The translations under genes were made by a program, and so were the position numbers. 64,000 nucleotides of DNA, taken from contig NC_045151.1 in NCBI RefSeq assembly GCF_008831285.2, forward strand, positions 5,221,682 to 5,285,681. The letters run 5' to 3'. Below, in pieces: positions 23,916 through 35,302 of the stretch (the first letter of the stretch is position 1; the number at the start of each line of letters is the position of its first letter). The notes beneath the pieces are model-generated. The model saw only the letters and a list, made by a program, of their open reading frames with translations, ran no database searches and was not told the DNA's origin. The stretch comes from Nymphaea colorata (taxonomy: Eukaryota > Streptophyta > Magnoliopsida > Nymphaeales > Nymphaeaceae).

Positions 23916-24888
23916 TTACTTGCACAACTGCTCAACTGCAGTTACAATCTGTGGTGGCTGAACAACAGTCCATTCTTCCAGTGGACCTGCATATGGTGTA
24001 GGAACATCCTGTGATGATAAGCACATTATGGGTGCATCCAAGTAGTCCCAGAAGTTCTCAATTATGGCTGCTCTTAGACTGGCACCAATACCACCTGTGC
24101 GCATGCACTCCTCGACAATTAGAACTCTGTGGGTTTTCTTCACTGAGTTCCCAATTGTATATAGGTCAAATGGCTTAAGTGACCTTATGTCAATGATTTC
24201 TGGGTCATAACCTTTGTTAACAAGTGTCTTTGCTGCTTGCATCACATGATATCTCATGCGTGAGTATGTGAGAATTGTAACATGCTCTCCAGGCCGCACC
24301 ATCTCTGCCTCCTCCAGTGAGCATATGTACTCTTCATCTGGTATTCTTTCTTTCAGATTGTACAACAAGACATGCTCAAATAATATAACTGGATTTTCAC
24401 TCCTGATTGCAGCTTTCATTAAACCCTTGGCATTATAAGGAGTTGAGCATGCAACCATCTGGAGGCCAGGGACAGACTGAAAATATGATTCAAGGCGTTG
24501 AGAATGTTCAGCACCCAGCTGCCGACCAACACCACCAGGTCCTCGGATAACAGTTGGAATCGTAAACTGCCCCCCTGAGGTATAATGAAGCATGCCACAG
24601 TTATTGGATATCTGATTGTAGGCTAACAAAAGGAAGCCCATATTCATCCCTTCGACAATTGGCCTTAATCCTGTCATTGCTGCTCCAACAGCCATGCCTG
24701 TGAATGAATTCTCAGCAATTGGTGTATCAAGCACCCTGAGATCACCATACTTTTTTGCCAAGCCTTTGGTGACTTTGTATGATCCTCCATAATGACCAAC
24801 ATCCTCTCCGATGACACAGACTCGTGGATCCCTGTCCATCTCTTCTTCCAAGCCTTCTCTTAAAGCCTCAAACAGAAGGAGCTCATGG
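23916..24888 (-). CDS. PDH-E1 BETA: E1-beta coding exon 4 (catalytic domains, terminal)
   Basis: 973 nt, uninterrupted, from acceptor ATGATTAG to TAA at 23918-23916. Encodes residues 80-403, from [17 protein letters not shown] to AVEQLCK. An apparent ATG at 24896 in the same frame belongs to the intron: the acceptor AG at 24890-24889 and the split Gly codon show that HELLLF is joined to exon 3. All family motifs are intact, so the catalytic part looks functional. Confidence 0.97.
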
Positions 24889-25443
24889 CTAATCATACCG
24901 GCATGCCAAAAAACATGGGAATCAACAAAAGACGAGCAAATAAGATAGCCATAAGAATGAAACAGTATGTGTCAATTGTCAAAATTTAGCAAGCTGAAAT
25001 ATACTGCCTTTAGAAAGGAAACACATGAATTGGACATACATAGTGCACTCTGCTAAAGATACAATTATAAGAAAATTGTCAAGAACACCATGACAAGCAA
25101 CAAATAAAACTACTTAAATGAGGGCGTGTGTGTGAGAGAGAGAAAGAAATTGGTAGGTACCAGACCCTTAGGTGCTAGGCACGTAAGGAATAAACTTGGC
25201 CATCCATCTTTCCAAGATTGATGATTGATAGAGAACCAAGGAGAAAAAGGAGATAGATACTTTTAGTCATTTACCAAGGAGAAAAAGGAGATAGATACTT
25301 TTAGTCATTTACCATTACTTAACAATTTTTTCTCCTTGTTTTTTCTCTCAACAAACCATCTTGGAAATATGGATGGCCAAGATTATTTCTTATAGGTCTA
25401 ATACCTAAGGGTCTGCTACCTACCAATTTCTATATATACATAC

Positions 25444-25508
<65 letters not shown>

Positions 25509-25924
25509 AATTGGTAAAAACCAGAAACTTAGGTAAGGGAAAAAAAACAGACCCTTTGATTTTTTGTTAAAAAACTATTTTAAATAGCATATAAAAACCT
25601 TAATTCATTTATAAAGTCTATTTTGATATAAAACATGCTTTGCTTCAAGTTATTTTAATGAAAAATGTTGATTTTTTTATTATCATGACACAAGGGCCCT
25701 CAATTTTTTTTTTTTTAATAAATACACCATTAAAGTCTAACAAATGATCAACTTAGTATACGTTATGCATCAACCCATTCTTAAGATGATATCATTAAGG
25801 TTAGATTGCAAAAAAAAAACATTTTAAAAATTAAAATCAAAGGATCTGGTTTTTATTCCTGACCTAAGTGTCTGGTTTCTACCAATCACTCGTATAGAGA
25901 AATTGGTAAAAACCAGACACTTAG

Positions 25925-25966
<42 letters not shown>

Positions 25967-28900
25967 CAACACCTGCACCCATGTTTTTTTCAAAAATGTT
26001 GCACCTTGCACCTCCATCACAGTGACTTTAACATAAAAGATTAAATGACTTTGTTTATATTTGGTACAATATGTGATTGAGAGTTGAGACAAAGGCAATA
26101 AACTATTATAATTTAAAAAATAAGCTACTACAATTTTTTGCTTATTTAGGAAATTAGAAAAACCTTCAACAACAAGAATAGAGAGCAAGTTGATTTCACT
26201 AACTTGAAGCACTTTGATGTACTAGAATCATGGGTTAAATAAGAATCTCGCACTATATTACAACAGGAAGATCCTAAATGGTTCAAGATCAAAGGAATAA
26301 AGGAAGTTGATGAGGAGCCCTATATAGAACGAAACGAGCTAAATATTGCATTTGAACTCTTGTCACACGGGTACTCCTCCAAAGGAGGAGTACCCACACG
26401 GTACCGGTACGACACTGGTACCGGTACCGGTACAACACTCAATACGCCAATGGTGCGGCGTTGACAGCACCGGAGGTCATTTTTTACCTTTTTTGGACTC
26501 GGTCAACTTTGACCGAGTCCAAATGTGTCTGATTTTTAATTTTAACTATTATTAGATTTTATCGTTTTAAACCATTATAATGTTAAAAATATTGAAAATT
26601 CGAAACCCTTAAAACATGTTTTCGTTTTAAGGGTTTCTCTGTTACGCCTCTCACCGAGCGACGTCCGGCGGCGAAGGCAGGGGCGGCGACCGGCGACAGC
26701 AGGCGGCGAACGGTGATGGTATTTTTTTGCTTTTGTCATTTTTTTTTTCATTTTCATCGTCTCCACCCCTGCCTTCGCCGCCGGCGACAAACAGCGACGG
26801 CAGACGGCGATCTTGCGTCTCTTTTTTATGTTCCCTTTGTTCCTCATTATGGTTTTAGTTTCTATTTTCTATTTTCGGTTCTAGTTTTTGTTTTTGTGTC
26901 TATTATCGATTTTCGGTTCTAACTTTGGAATTATTCAATGTGTTGATAAATGTCTTCGGCGACCGGTTTGGCTAATTGACGATCGTTTTTTGATTAAGAG
27001 GTCAAATAACATAACTTAACTATGACACATGTTTGAGTCTCCTCTTGCAGATTTATCATCTCTGCATCTTCCCTAGTTATTGGTGTGATATATCGTTTCG
27101 TGAGAGGATTCATCTATTTGGAATGATCCTTGTTTCTATTGGTTCTGTGTTGCAGCACTTTTGCTAGGTGCTTTTCAGACATAAGTTGTAATGGGTGATA
27201 AAGGAAAAGAAATGATGCCTACAAGTGGAAGTGAAAATGTAGCAAGCAGCAGTAGTAGTGTACTAGTGTTAATACCACTGCAATAGAGAAGGATAATCCA
27301 TCTCAGCCTCTTTGGCGCTATGTTAAAAAACTAGGAAAAGGACTAGGTGGTGGTGGGAATGTAATTTTTTCTTGCAAATTTTGTGATATGACATTCACTG
27401 GCTCTTACACACGTTGCAAGACACATTTCTTGCATATCTCAGGCATTGGAATTAGACCATGCCCAAAAGTTACCAAAAAGGAGATTAAGATATTCAAAAA
27501 AGAACAGAATGCAGCTGAGACGAAGAAATCTTCAGCCAAGTCAAGTGTATTTGTTCGTCTTTATGCTATTGAAGAATGTGAAGATGGTTCAAAGAAAAGA
27601 AAAACATTAGCACAAGCATTCAATAATATGGGAAGGGCAGAGATGGATAGAAGGATCAAAAGGTTCTTTTTTGCAAGTTCACTTCCTTTTAATATAGCCA
27701 GAAGTCCTTATTGGAAAGATGTTGTTACAGGCTTGGCTAATTGCAGTTTGAGTGGTTATGTACCCTCGAGTTCAAAGAAGTTGAGAACAGTAATCCTTGC
27801 AGAAGAGAAGGCAAACATTGAAAAATTATTAGAGAAGAATAAATTTTCATGGATACAATATGGAGTATCCATTGTTTTTAACGGGTGGACTGATATACAA
27901 AGGTGACCACTGATAAATTTTATTGCTTATTTGCTTGATGGACCAATCTTCTTGAAATGTGTTGATGCGTCTGGAGAGTATAAAGATGCTAAGTATTTAA
28001 AAGGGTTATTTATAGAAGTCATCAAATAAGTGGGTGAAAATAATGATGTGCAAATTATTACTGATAATGCTCCAATTTGCCAACGAGCAGGGATGAATTT
28101 GGCAAGTGATCCCAAGTATAGTCACATATTATGGACTCCTTGTGTGGCACACAGTATAAATCTAGCACTTAAAAGTATTTACAACCCATCAAAAGATGAT
28201 CCAAATGTCGGTTTCTTGTGTCCATGAATTGAGGAGATTGGGTATGATGTCAAAAACATCAGAAATTTTGTTGTAAACCACAACAATGCTCTTGCTATAT
28301 TTAATAGGCATTCTGATTTGAAATTGTTGAAGGTAGCAGAGACTCGTTTTGCATCCATTATTGTAATGATAAAAAGAATAAAGCAGGTGAAACATGCATT
28401 AACACTCATGATGACTGACAATGATTGGGAGTTTTATCGGAGTGATGACATTATGAATGCTCAAGAAATTAAAAAATGTATTTTAGATGATGAATGGTGG
28501 GATAAAGTTACATATTTTCTGCAGTTTACAGAGCTTATTTGGCAGATGCTGAGAGAAGTTGATAAAGAAGGGCTCATGCTTCATAAAGTTTATGATATGT
28601 GGGATAACATGATTGAAAAAATTCAAAACATCATTTTTAGACATGAGAAGAAAAATGTTGCGCTTGATGATTCTGAGTTTTTCGATCATGTGCATAAAAT
28701 TTTAGTAAGAAGATGGAACAGAAGCAATAACTCTTTGCATTGTATGGCACACTCCTTAAATCCCAAATATTATGGACAAACATGGTACGCAGGAGGTACT
28801 GGTCGTGTTCCTCCTAATCGAGATCCAAAAATATCAAAAAATAGGGAGATATGTTCGGGAAGACTATATTCTAATTCACATCGGTTGAAGATAATAAATA

Positions 28901-31900
28901 ATGAGTTTGCGAGCTTCTCTGGTGGAAGAAATGATTCAATACAAGCTGCAATGGCAAGAGATGAAGCAGATCTTGTTAATTGGTGGTTATGCTTTGGAAC
29001 ATCGACACCAAATCTCCAACAACTTGAATTGAAGTTATTATCTCAACCTGCAACTTCTTCATGTTGTAAAAGAAATTGGATCACTTGTTCTCAAATTCAC
29101 AACATCAAGAGAAATAAGCTAACTAGTAAGTGAGCAGAAGATTTATGTCCACTCCAACCTACGCTTACTTTCACGTACTTCAAATGATTACAGGTATTTC
29201 ATTCTTTTTGTATCTTTGATATGTATACATATGTATATTATGTTGGTTGTTTAAAGTTAATATTAACTTAAATCATATTTTGATTTTGTTGCAACTTGCA
29301 GTTCAGGATCATCCAAGTATTGGGATGTTAATCTAGAGGACATTGACTGGAACTTGAAGGAGAACATGATTTGCATGCTCTTAATATGGATCTTACAGAA
29401 CCTGTTGTTCCTTCTAATCTTGATGATGCGACTAAGGAGAATGAGAATCAAGACTCATAAATTTTGGATTATGATTTATGAATATGTTATTCTGTTTGTA
29501 ATTTTTGATATATATATATCTGCGAATATGTTATTCTGTTTGAAATTTTTGACATATATATGTATATGTGCATCTGTGTATACGGCCGTACCCCCGCACC
29601 CATATTTTTTAAAAATGGTCTGTACCCGTACCCGCACCGGTACTCGTACCCATACTTATATGACATAGCATTTGAAGGATAAGATAATGATGATGATAAA
29701 TTATCATATTTCCATTTGCCCTTTGTATTGATGTATGAGACTTTAAGCTTCTTTCTTGATGATTATGGTCTCATGGTGTCGTCACGTGATTTATGTTAAA
29801 ATTTATTTCAATAATTATGTGTGACATGTTTTTGATAAAAAAGCATAATTTTTCCTTGCTTTTTTTAGTTCTATCCTTAATTTTAATTTTAATGTTTAAT
29901 AGTAATATAAATAATTGGATGACTTTTTATGTTCAACCAGCAATCAATGCGCCTCAATTTCACCTCGGTAGCTGTGTCATTGCCCCAAGTGCAAAGGTCC
30001 ATGAATTTTTGTATGTTACACATCTAACTATTGACCCGAATAATGGTTGTTACTGTATGTACTTCACAATATTGGGGAAAATAACTGCAAATGGTGTAAA
30101 GATACTGCCAAAACTATGTATTAGAACATACAATTTTTTATTCTTAGCAACTATTTTGAGATATATAGAGCTGTACTCACACACAAGTTTTAAATTGTGC
30201 CTTACCACTTTGCCCATATCAACACCTACACCTATGTGACATCATTTGTTCCATGAACCTTTATACTTCTTATGCTTTCAATTTGAGATTTTCCTAGAAA
30301 GCTAAGCTAACTTTGGAAGAAAACCTTCCTCGTATGACCCTGTTCAATTTGAGATTTTCCTAGAAAGCTAAGCTAACTTTGGAAGAAAACCTTCCTCGTA
30401 TGACTCTGTCTCATGCAAAACATACCTCCCTATTAAATCTTGACTTAGGTCTAGACAAAAAACTTGGTTGCATCATACGTTTGCTAGACTAGATAAATTG
30501 GGTTCAAGAGCAATGATAAGTTGGGAGAAGACCAAACATCCTCTAAAAGGAATTTCCTTTCGTTATTAAAAGGTAATTTAGTATAGTATAAGATAGAACA
30601 ATCTTGTGCACTTTCAGAGGGGTAAAAGAAAAATTTTAACTTATAGGTACTTTTAACCGAAGGTAAATTAACAGTCGAGAATTTGTGTAACATCAGAATA
30701 TTTTGTCAGCAACTGAAAGAGTAAAAAGGTAGCTACATTAGCTTGAGGAAATAGGTAGGTGGTCCTTCGAAAATTTCTTCATTTAACTAGTCATTATCAA
30801 GGAAAACCGAGATGTTGCTATTATAAGAAAGCAAAGATATTGATAGTGGATGGAAGCCATAAATACTATAAAAGACTTGAGCAAACTTGTCTTTTGGACA
30901 TGGTTGATATTAAAGGAATAAATTAAACCATAAAAATATAATTTATGACTATTTTTCTCCCTGTAAGTTTTTGGTATGAGCTAGCTTTCTGTGTAATTTA
31001 AGTAACCAACAAGCTTACTTCTCTGTTTTACTCCTGGTGTCACAGCACATGGTCAGATCATTGGATTAGCACAAAGTATGGGAAATCTGAAATGAACAGT
31101 GCCAGAGACGTCACTGTATGCACCGGCCCATTGACTAGTTTATGTAGATTGGAGTCATATATGCATAAATAATTATCACGAATAGACCACATTGTATCTA
31201 AAAGCTGCCATGATATCATTGCAAGAAGATTGTAAGAGTAAGTCAGCATAATCAAGGGTGACATGACACAATCTCAGGTAGTTTCAATATAATGACCAAT
31301 CAAATCTCAGACAATGTAAGAATACAAAGTATGATGGTTACCCTGATTTGGCACTTGTAGAACCTGATGCAGTCTCAGCCTTTGTCTAGAAAAAACATAA
31401 ATAATACGCAGTGGAAGGAAATTGAATATTAAATAAGGAATAGATCAGAAACAATCTAGTTACATAAGGTTAGCATTCTCATCGCTTAAAGACAAATTCT
31501 CTACATATGTAAAGCAGAACGGCAACCAACAAACAAAACTGGAAATTGTCATGTTTCAATAAATATGAAGATCGATAGATTTACATGATCTGATAAATGT
31601 AAAAATAGCAAACAAAAAGGAGAAAAGTATCTGTTAGATTCTGTACATATATGTGACAGTTCATACATTGCAATTCCCATACATATGTAACGGTATAGTA
31701 TATATGACTTTTTTACATATATGATATGTATATACATTATGGACATAGCAAACAATGTAATTTTTCTATATTTTTCTTTCCTATTGTTTAGTTTTCCTCT
31801 TGTTTTGCTAGAATAGTTCTAGCTGTCCAACAACTAGTTTTTTAGGTGTTGAAACTAGTCAAAAAACAAGTTTCCTTCTTTCTTTCTTTGTGTTATCCTC

Positions 31901-34900
31901 TATAATGTACTGTTAGCTGATATATTTAATGGCCTCTCGAGCCAATTTTGTGATGTTCTTCTTCAGTAATAATATTCAGTTAGAATTTGTGTGTGTGTGT
32001 GTGTAATACTGTGGGTTCCTTTTCCTAGAAGAGCTAGAGCTATTGTTGACATGGCATCAGAGTTTTGTCTCTATGCTACTGGCTTTTTAAGGCTGCATTC
32101 TTGCTGATTAGCTGCTGAAGATATAATTCTAGGTCAGTTCCTCCTTAAGAAAAGAACCTGAATGGTTTGTGCTCACCAACTGTCAAGTGTTTGCATGTGG
32201 TTTGTGCTGTACCATTCTTGACCGGTTTGAAGTAGGAATTTGCAGCTAGATTTTACCAATTAACTTAATTTATCCCACTCCTTGCTGCCTTCCTCTTTGA
32301 TTTTTCTTATGACAGCCATCTAGGAAACCCTCAATATGGATGAGAAATCTCAACGATTCCTTTGCAAAGCTTACGTCAACTAATTGTGCTCAACACTTTG
32401 GAGCCATGGAGCACTTTAGTGTAAGTATTGGAAGGTTCCAAAAGGAAAATGTTGTGGCTGATTATGAAAAGAAATGGGATGAACAGAAAGTGAGTCATCA
32501 TAAAATTAGTACATGGATCCTAACTTCTATGGACATTGCAATCACTCATCAAATTTTTAAGCTTAAGTATGACTATAAAGCATGGGAATTTTTTAAAAAG
32601 CCTAAACAAATGAAGGACCTGGCTTGCATGTGTGACGCCCAAGTTAAATTTGTTAATCTCCAACAAGGAGATAAAACTATTAATGACCATATAGCTGAGG
32701 TGGATCAACTATGGGATGAGATGGCCATGTTCAAAGTTCAAACCTAATTGGGTGGATGTAAGAGATGTTGACTTAAGGGAAAAACAAATCCAAGGAAAAA
32801 AATTTTACAAATTTATTATTGGATTAAGGCAGGAGTCTGAGGGCGTCAAAACTTCTTCGCTCCATCATTCAAAAGTACCTTCCATGAGTGAAGCCATTGC
32901 CGAGTTACAAATGGGGGAAAATCGCTTGAACTTCTCTAAAAAAAAGGAACTTTCTAAAAAAAGGAACAACAGTGTCTTTGCTACTTCATGTCCCATGTCT
33001 CACATAAAGGCATATAGACCTCATTTGAACAAGCCTAGTGAGGAAAGAAATAAGATTATTTGCTTCTATTGCCATAAAGAAGGACACAAAAGCCTAACTA
33101 TGTCACATGGGTACGTGTGCAAGCGCAGATACGAAAACGAGTGTGGTGCAATTTCAAGAGAAATTGGGTAGGGACACCATCGTACACACACAGGCGCGCG
33201 CGCTCACACACACACATGATTCCAAATAAAAAAACAATGCATTCATGATTCATAATTTATAAATTATGAAGAAAGTATAGAAACCAATAGACAAAGTACT
33301 AATAAAAAGTGCTCCATTCTCTGACAAGTTCCTATGATAAAAACAATATACTTCACGAATTGTAGCAAAAAGAATAAAAATGGTAACATAACATATCGTT
33401 CTATATTTATCGTTTGCATGCTGGAAAAAAATTATACTGCTTTAGAAATAAACAATAGAATATTACCATTATTACAAATTGATATCATTTGCAAATTACT
33501 AATATAAACAGCTAGTATCTGCGCATTCAATTCAGAGGACATAAGAAAATTTGTTTATGTGGTATCAGACCGATAACAAATAATATGAAGTTGGAATCAA
33601 TCATATTCCTTGTAACAACAATCTGGGGTCAGACATGACCTAAAAATTGATAGATTATTGAGAGATTGAGAAAGAGAGAGGGAGACAAATGGACAAAAAC
33701 TGAGAAAGAGATGAGAGAGGGCGGCAGAGAAACAGATAGACGATCGATAGAAGGAGAATGATACTAAATGGATCAGAATGCAAGTTGGAGAAGCATGTAA
33801 GAAAAGCTTTAGATTCATCTAGCTAAGATGAAGAAGTTGGTGATGATGATGATAAATTGCAACAAAAATCTTGATGACAGTGATAATGTTTATGGTTTTG
33901 GGGCTCAGTGAATAAGCTTGCTTTAATTTAGTAATCACTTCATACCGAACAAGTTCAGATCCACGTGCCTCTTACTACATTTTTTTTTATTTAACAATTT
34001 GTTACTTTATGCAGTTCATGATTACTTGCTCCGCCTTTTTATCACTGTCATTTTGTAGTGTCGTTTTTTCTGACATAATGATCATTTTGATTCTTCCCAA
34101 CTTTTTTATTCCTGATCTTTGCGAAAAAAATTAGGAATGCCACGTTATGTTACACGATGTGACACAGTGTGGCTTCTGGGTCTTGGAATTCAGTCCATTG
34201 TGGATCTTAGGATAGATTTCATTTCTTTTATTTGGAGGCCCTTGTATTTTCTTGAAGTTTGGACCTTTATATTTTCGATCTGAGATCCAACTGGGAATTA
34301 GGGCTCAGCCCCTTTAAAAAGGACATTTATCTCTGTTTTAGGGCTAATTGTTCATTAAGAGAAACCCTAATTGTCTTTGCTATTGAATTCCCTTTGTTTT
34401 TCCTGCATTTCCCTTTCATTTTGTGTTCTTTTGGTGCCCTTCCCGCAGGGATTAGAGCCAACACTCTAATCACTGTGTCACTATGTATCATAATTTGACC
34501 TGACCAGTACAAGTTAGAAATGCATCCAATACTTTCACCTTCTATAATGCTGGTTAACGACAACAATGATGGCACAGGTAGCAGTGCACTCTTTAACTTG
34601 AGCTTGAAGAAGATGGTGACCAAGAGATGAGAGAAGAAGAAAAGCTTAGTGAAGGGTGAAACGCCAGACGATACATCAAGTATGCAAAAGCACGCACACA
34701 AAGAAAAGTTTCGAAATACAGCATTATTTCTTGCCACTGAAAGACTAATATGATTAATCAAACCGATAAATCATGCGAGTCAGAACTGAAGCTTCATGGA
34801 AGTTATTTCCTAAAAACTTGTCAAACAAAAATCTACGTATTTATCGAATGCCAATTAATCGTATCCCTAGGTCAACATTGAATCGCCTTCCCGCTAAACA

Positions 34901-35254
34901 CGGATCAAGGAACAGTGTCAGAGAATAAAAGCGAAAACCCTTCAAGTACATCTACCAGATTAAATATCTAAGCTCATCGCCACCACCTGTTTCACCAACT
35001 ACAGGACAAACAGCATTACCAAAAACGAAAACATTAACGGAAATCCAACCCAAACCCGAAGAAAAGAGGGAGATCTGAGCTCACCAAAACAGCACCAGGG
35101 GAAAATTTCAAGGAACGTTTCGCACCATCTGTCAATCTCTGGCCAGATCCGTTAATCAAATAATCTCGGCTCAATTCTGCGAAAGGAAAAACGCGCATGA
35201 CCCAGTAACTGAACAGGTTCGTAACAGGAAAAAGAACAAATAGAACTAATGAAC

Positions 35255-35302
<48 letters not shown>

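Larger units (their letters stand above)
26357..29667 (+). mobile_element. hAT-family DNA transposon, about 3.3 kb, inactive
   Basis: It is flanked by the direct repeat GCATTTGAA (26348-26356 and 29668-29676), compatible with the 8-bp target duplication of hAT elements. The right end in reverse complement reads TATGTCATATAAGTATGGGTACG, and the left end contains TTGTCACACGGGTACTCC, an imperfect terminal repeat. GGTACCGGTAC-type subterminal motifs lie near both ends. It encodes a BED-finger/DUF659/hAT transposase with stops. It is inserted in E1-beta intron 3, in antisense orientation. Confidence 0.8.
24889..31341 (-). other. Intron 3 of the E1-beta gene, transposon-filled
   Basis: 6453 nt, donor GTAACC and acceptor ATTAG. 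It contains three inverted-repeat MITE-like units (25146-25930), two AT/GA microsatellites, a 3.3-kb hAT element in antisense orientation (26357-29667), a solitary hAT-like end near 30238 and a 66-bp tandem duplication (30279-30410). The rest is AT-rich DNA without recognised features. Confidence 0.9.
31386..35084 (-). other. Intron 2 of the E1-beta gene
   Basis: 3699 nt, donor GTGAGC and acceptor TTTTTTCTAG. It holds the 5' part of an antisense copia element (about 31780-33103), a solitary hAT-like end (33104), short CA and GA repeats (33185-33215; about 33655-33725) and a candidate solo LTR (34160-34480). Confidence 0.88.

Noticed and set aside
24889-24896. ATG at 24896 as the start of a cytosolic E1-beta
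   Set aside because: The AG acceptor at 24890-24889 and the split Gly codon shared with the 44-nt exon show these bases are intron.
26575-26922. Overlapping Arg-rich and Phe-rich frames near the hAT left end
   Set aside because: Opposite-strand reads of the GC-rich CGGCGGCGA-type subterminal region of the hAT element. No family match.
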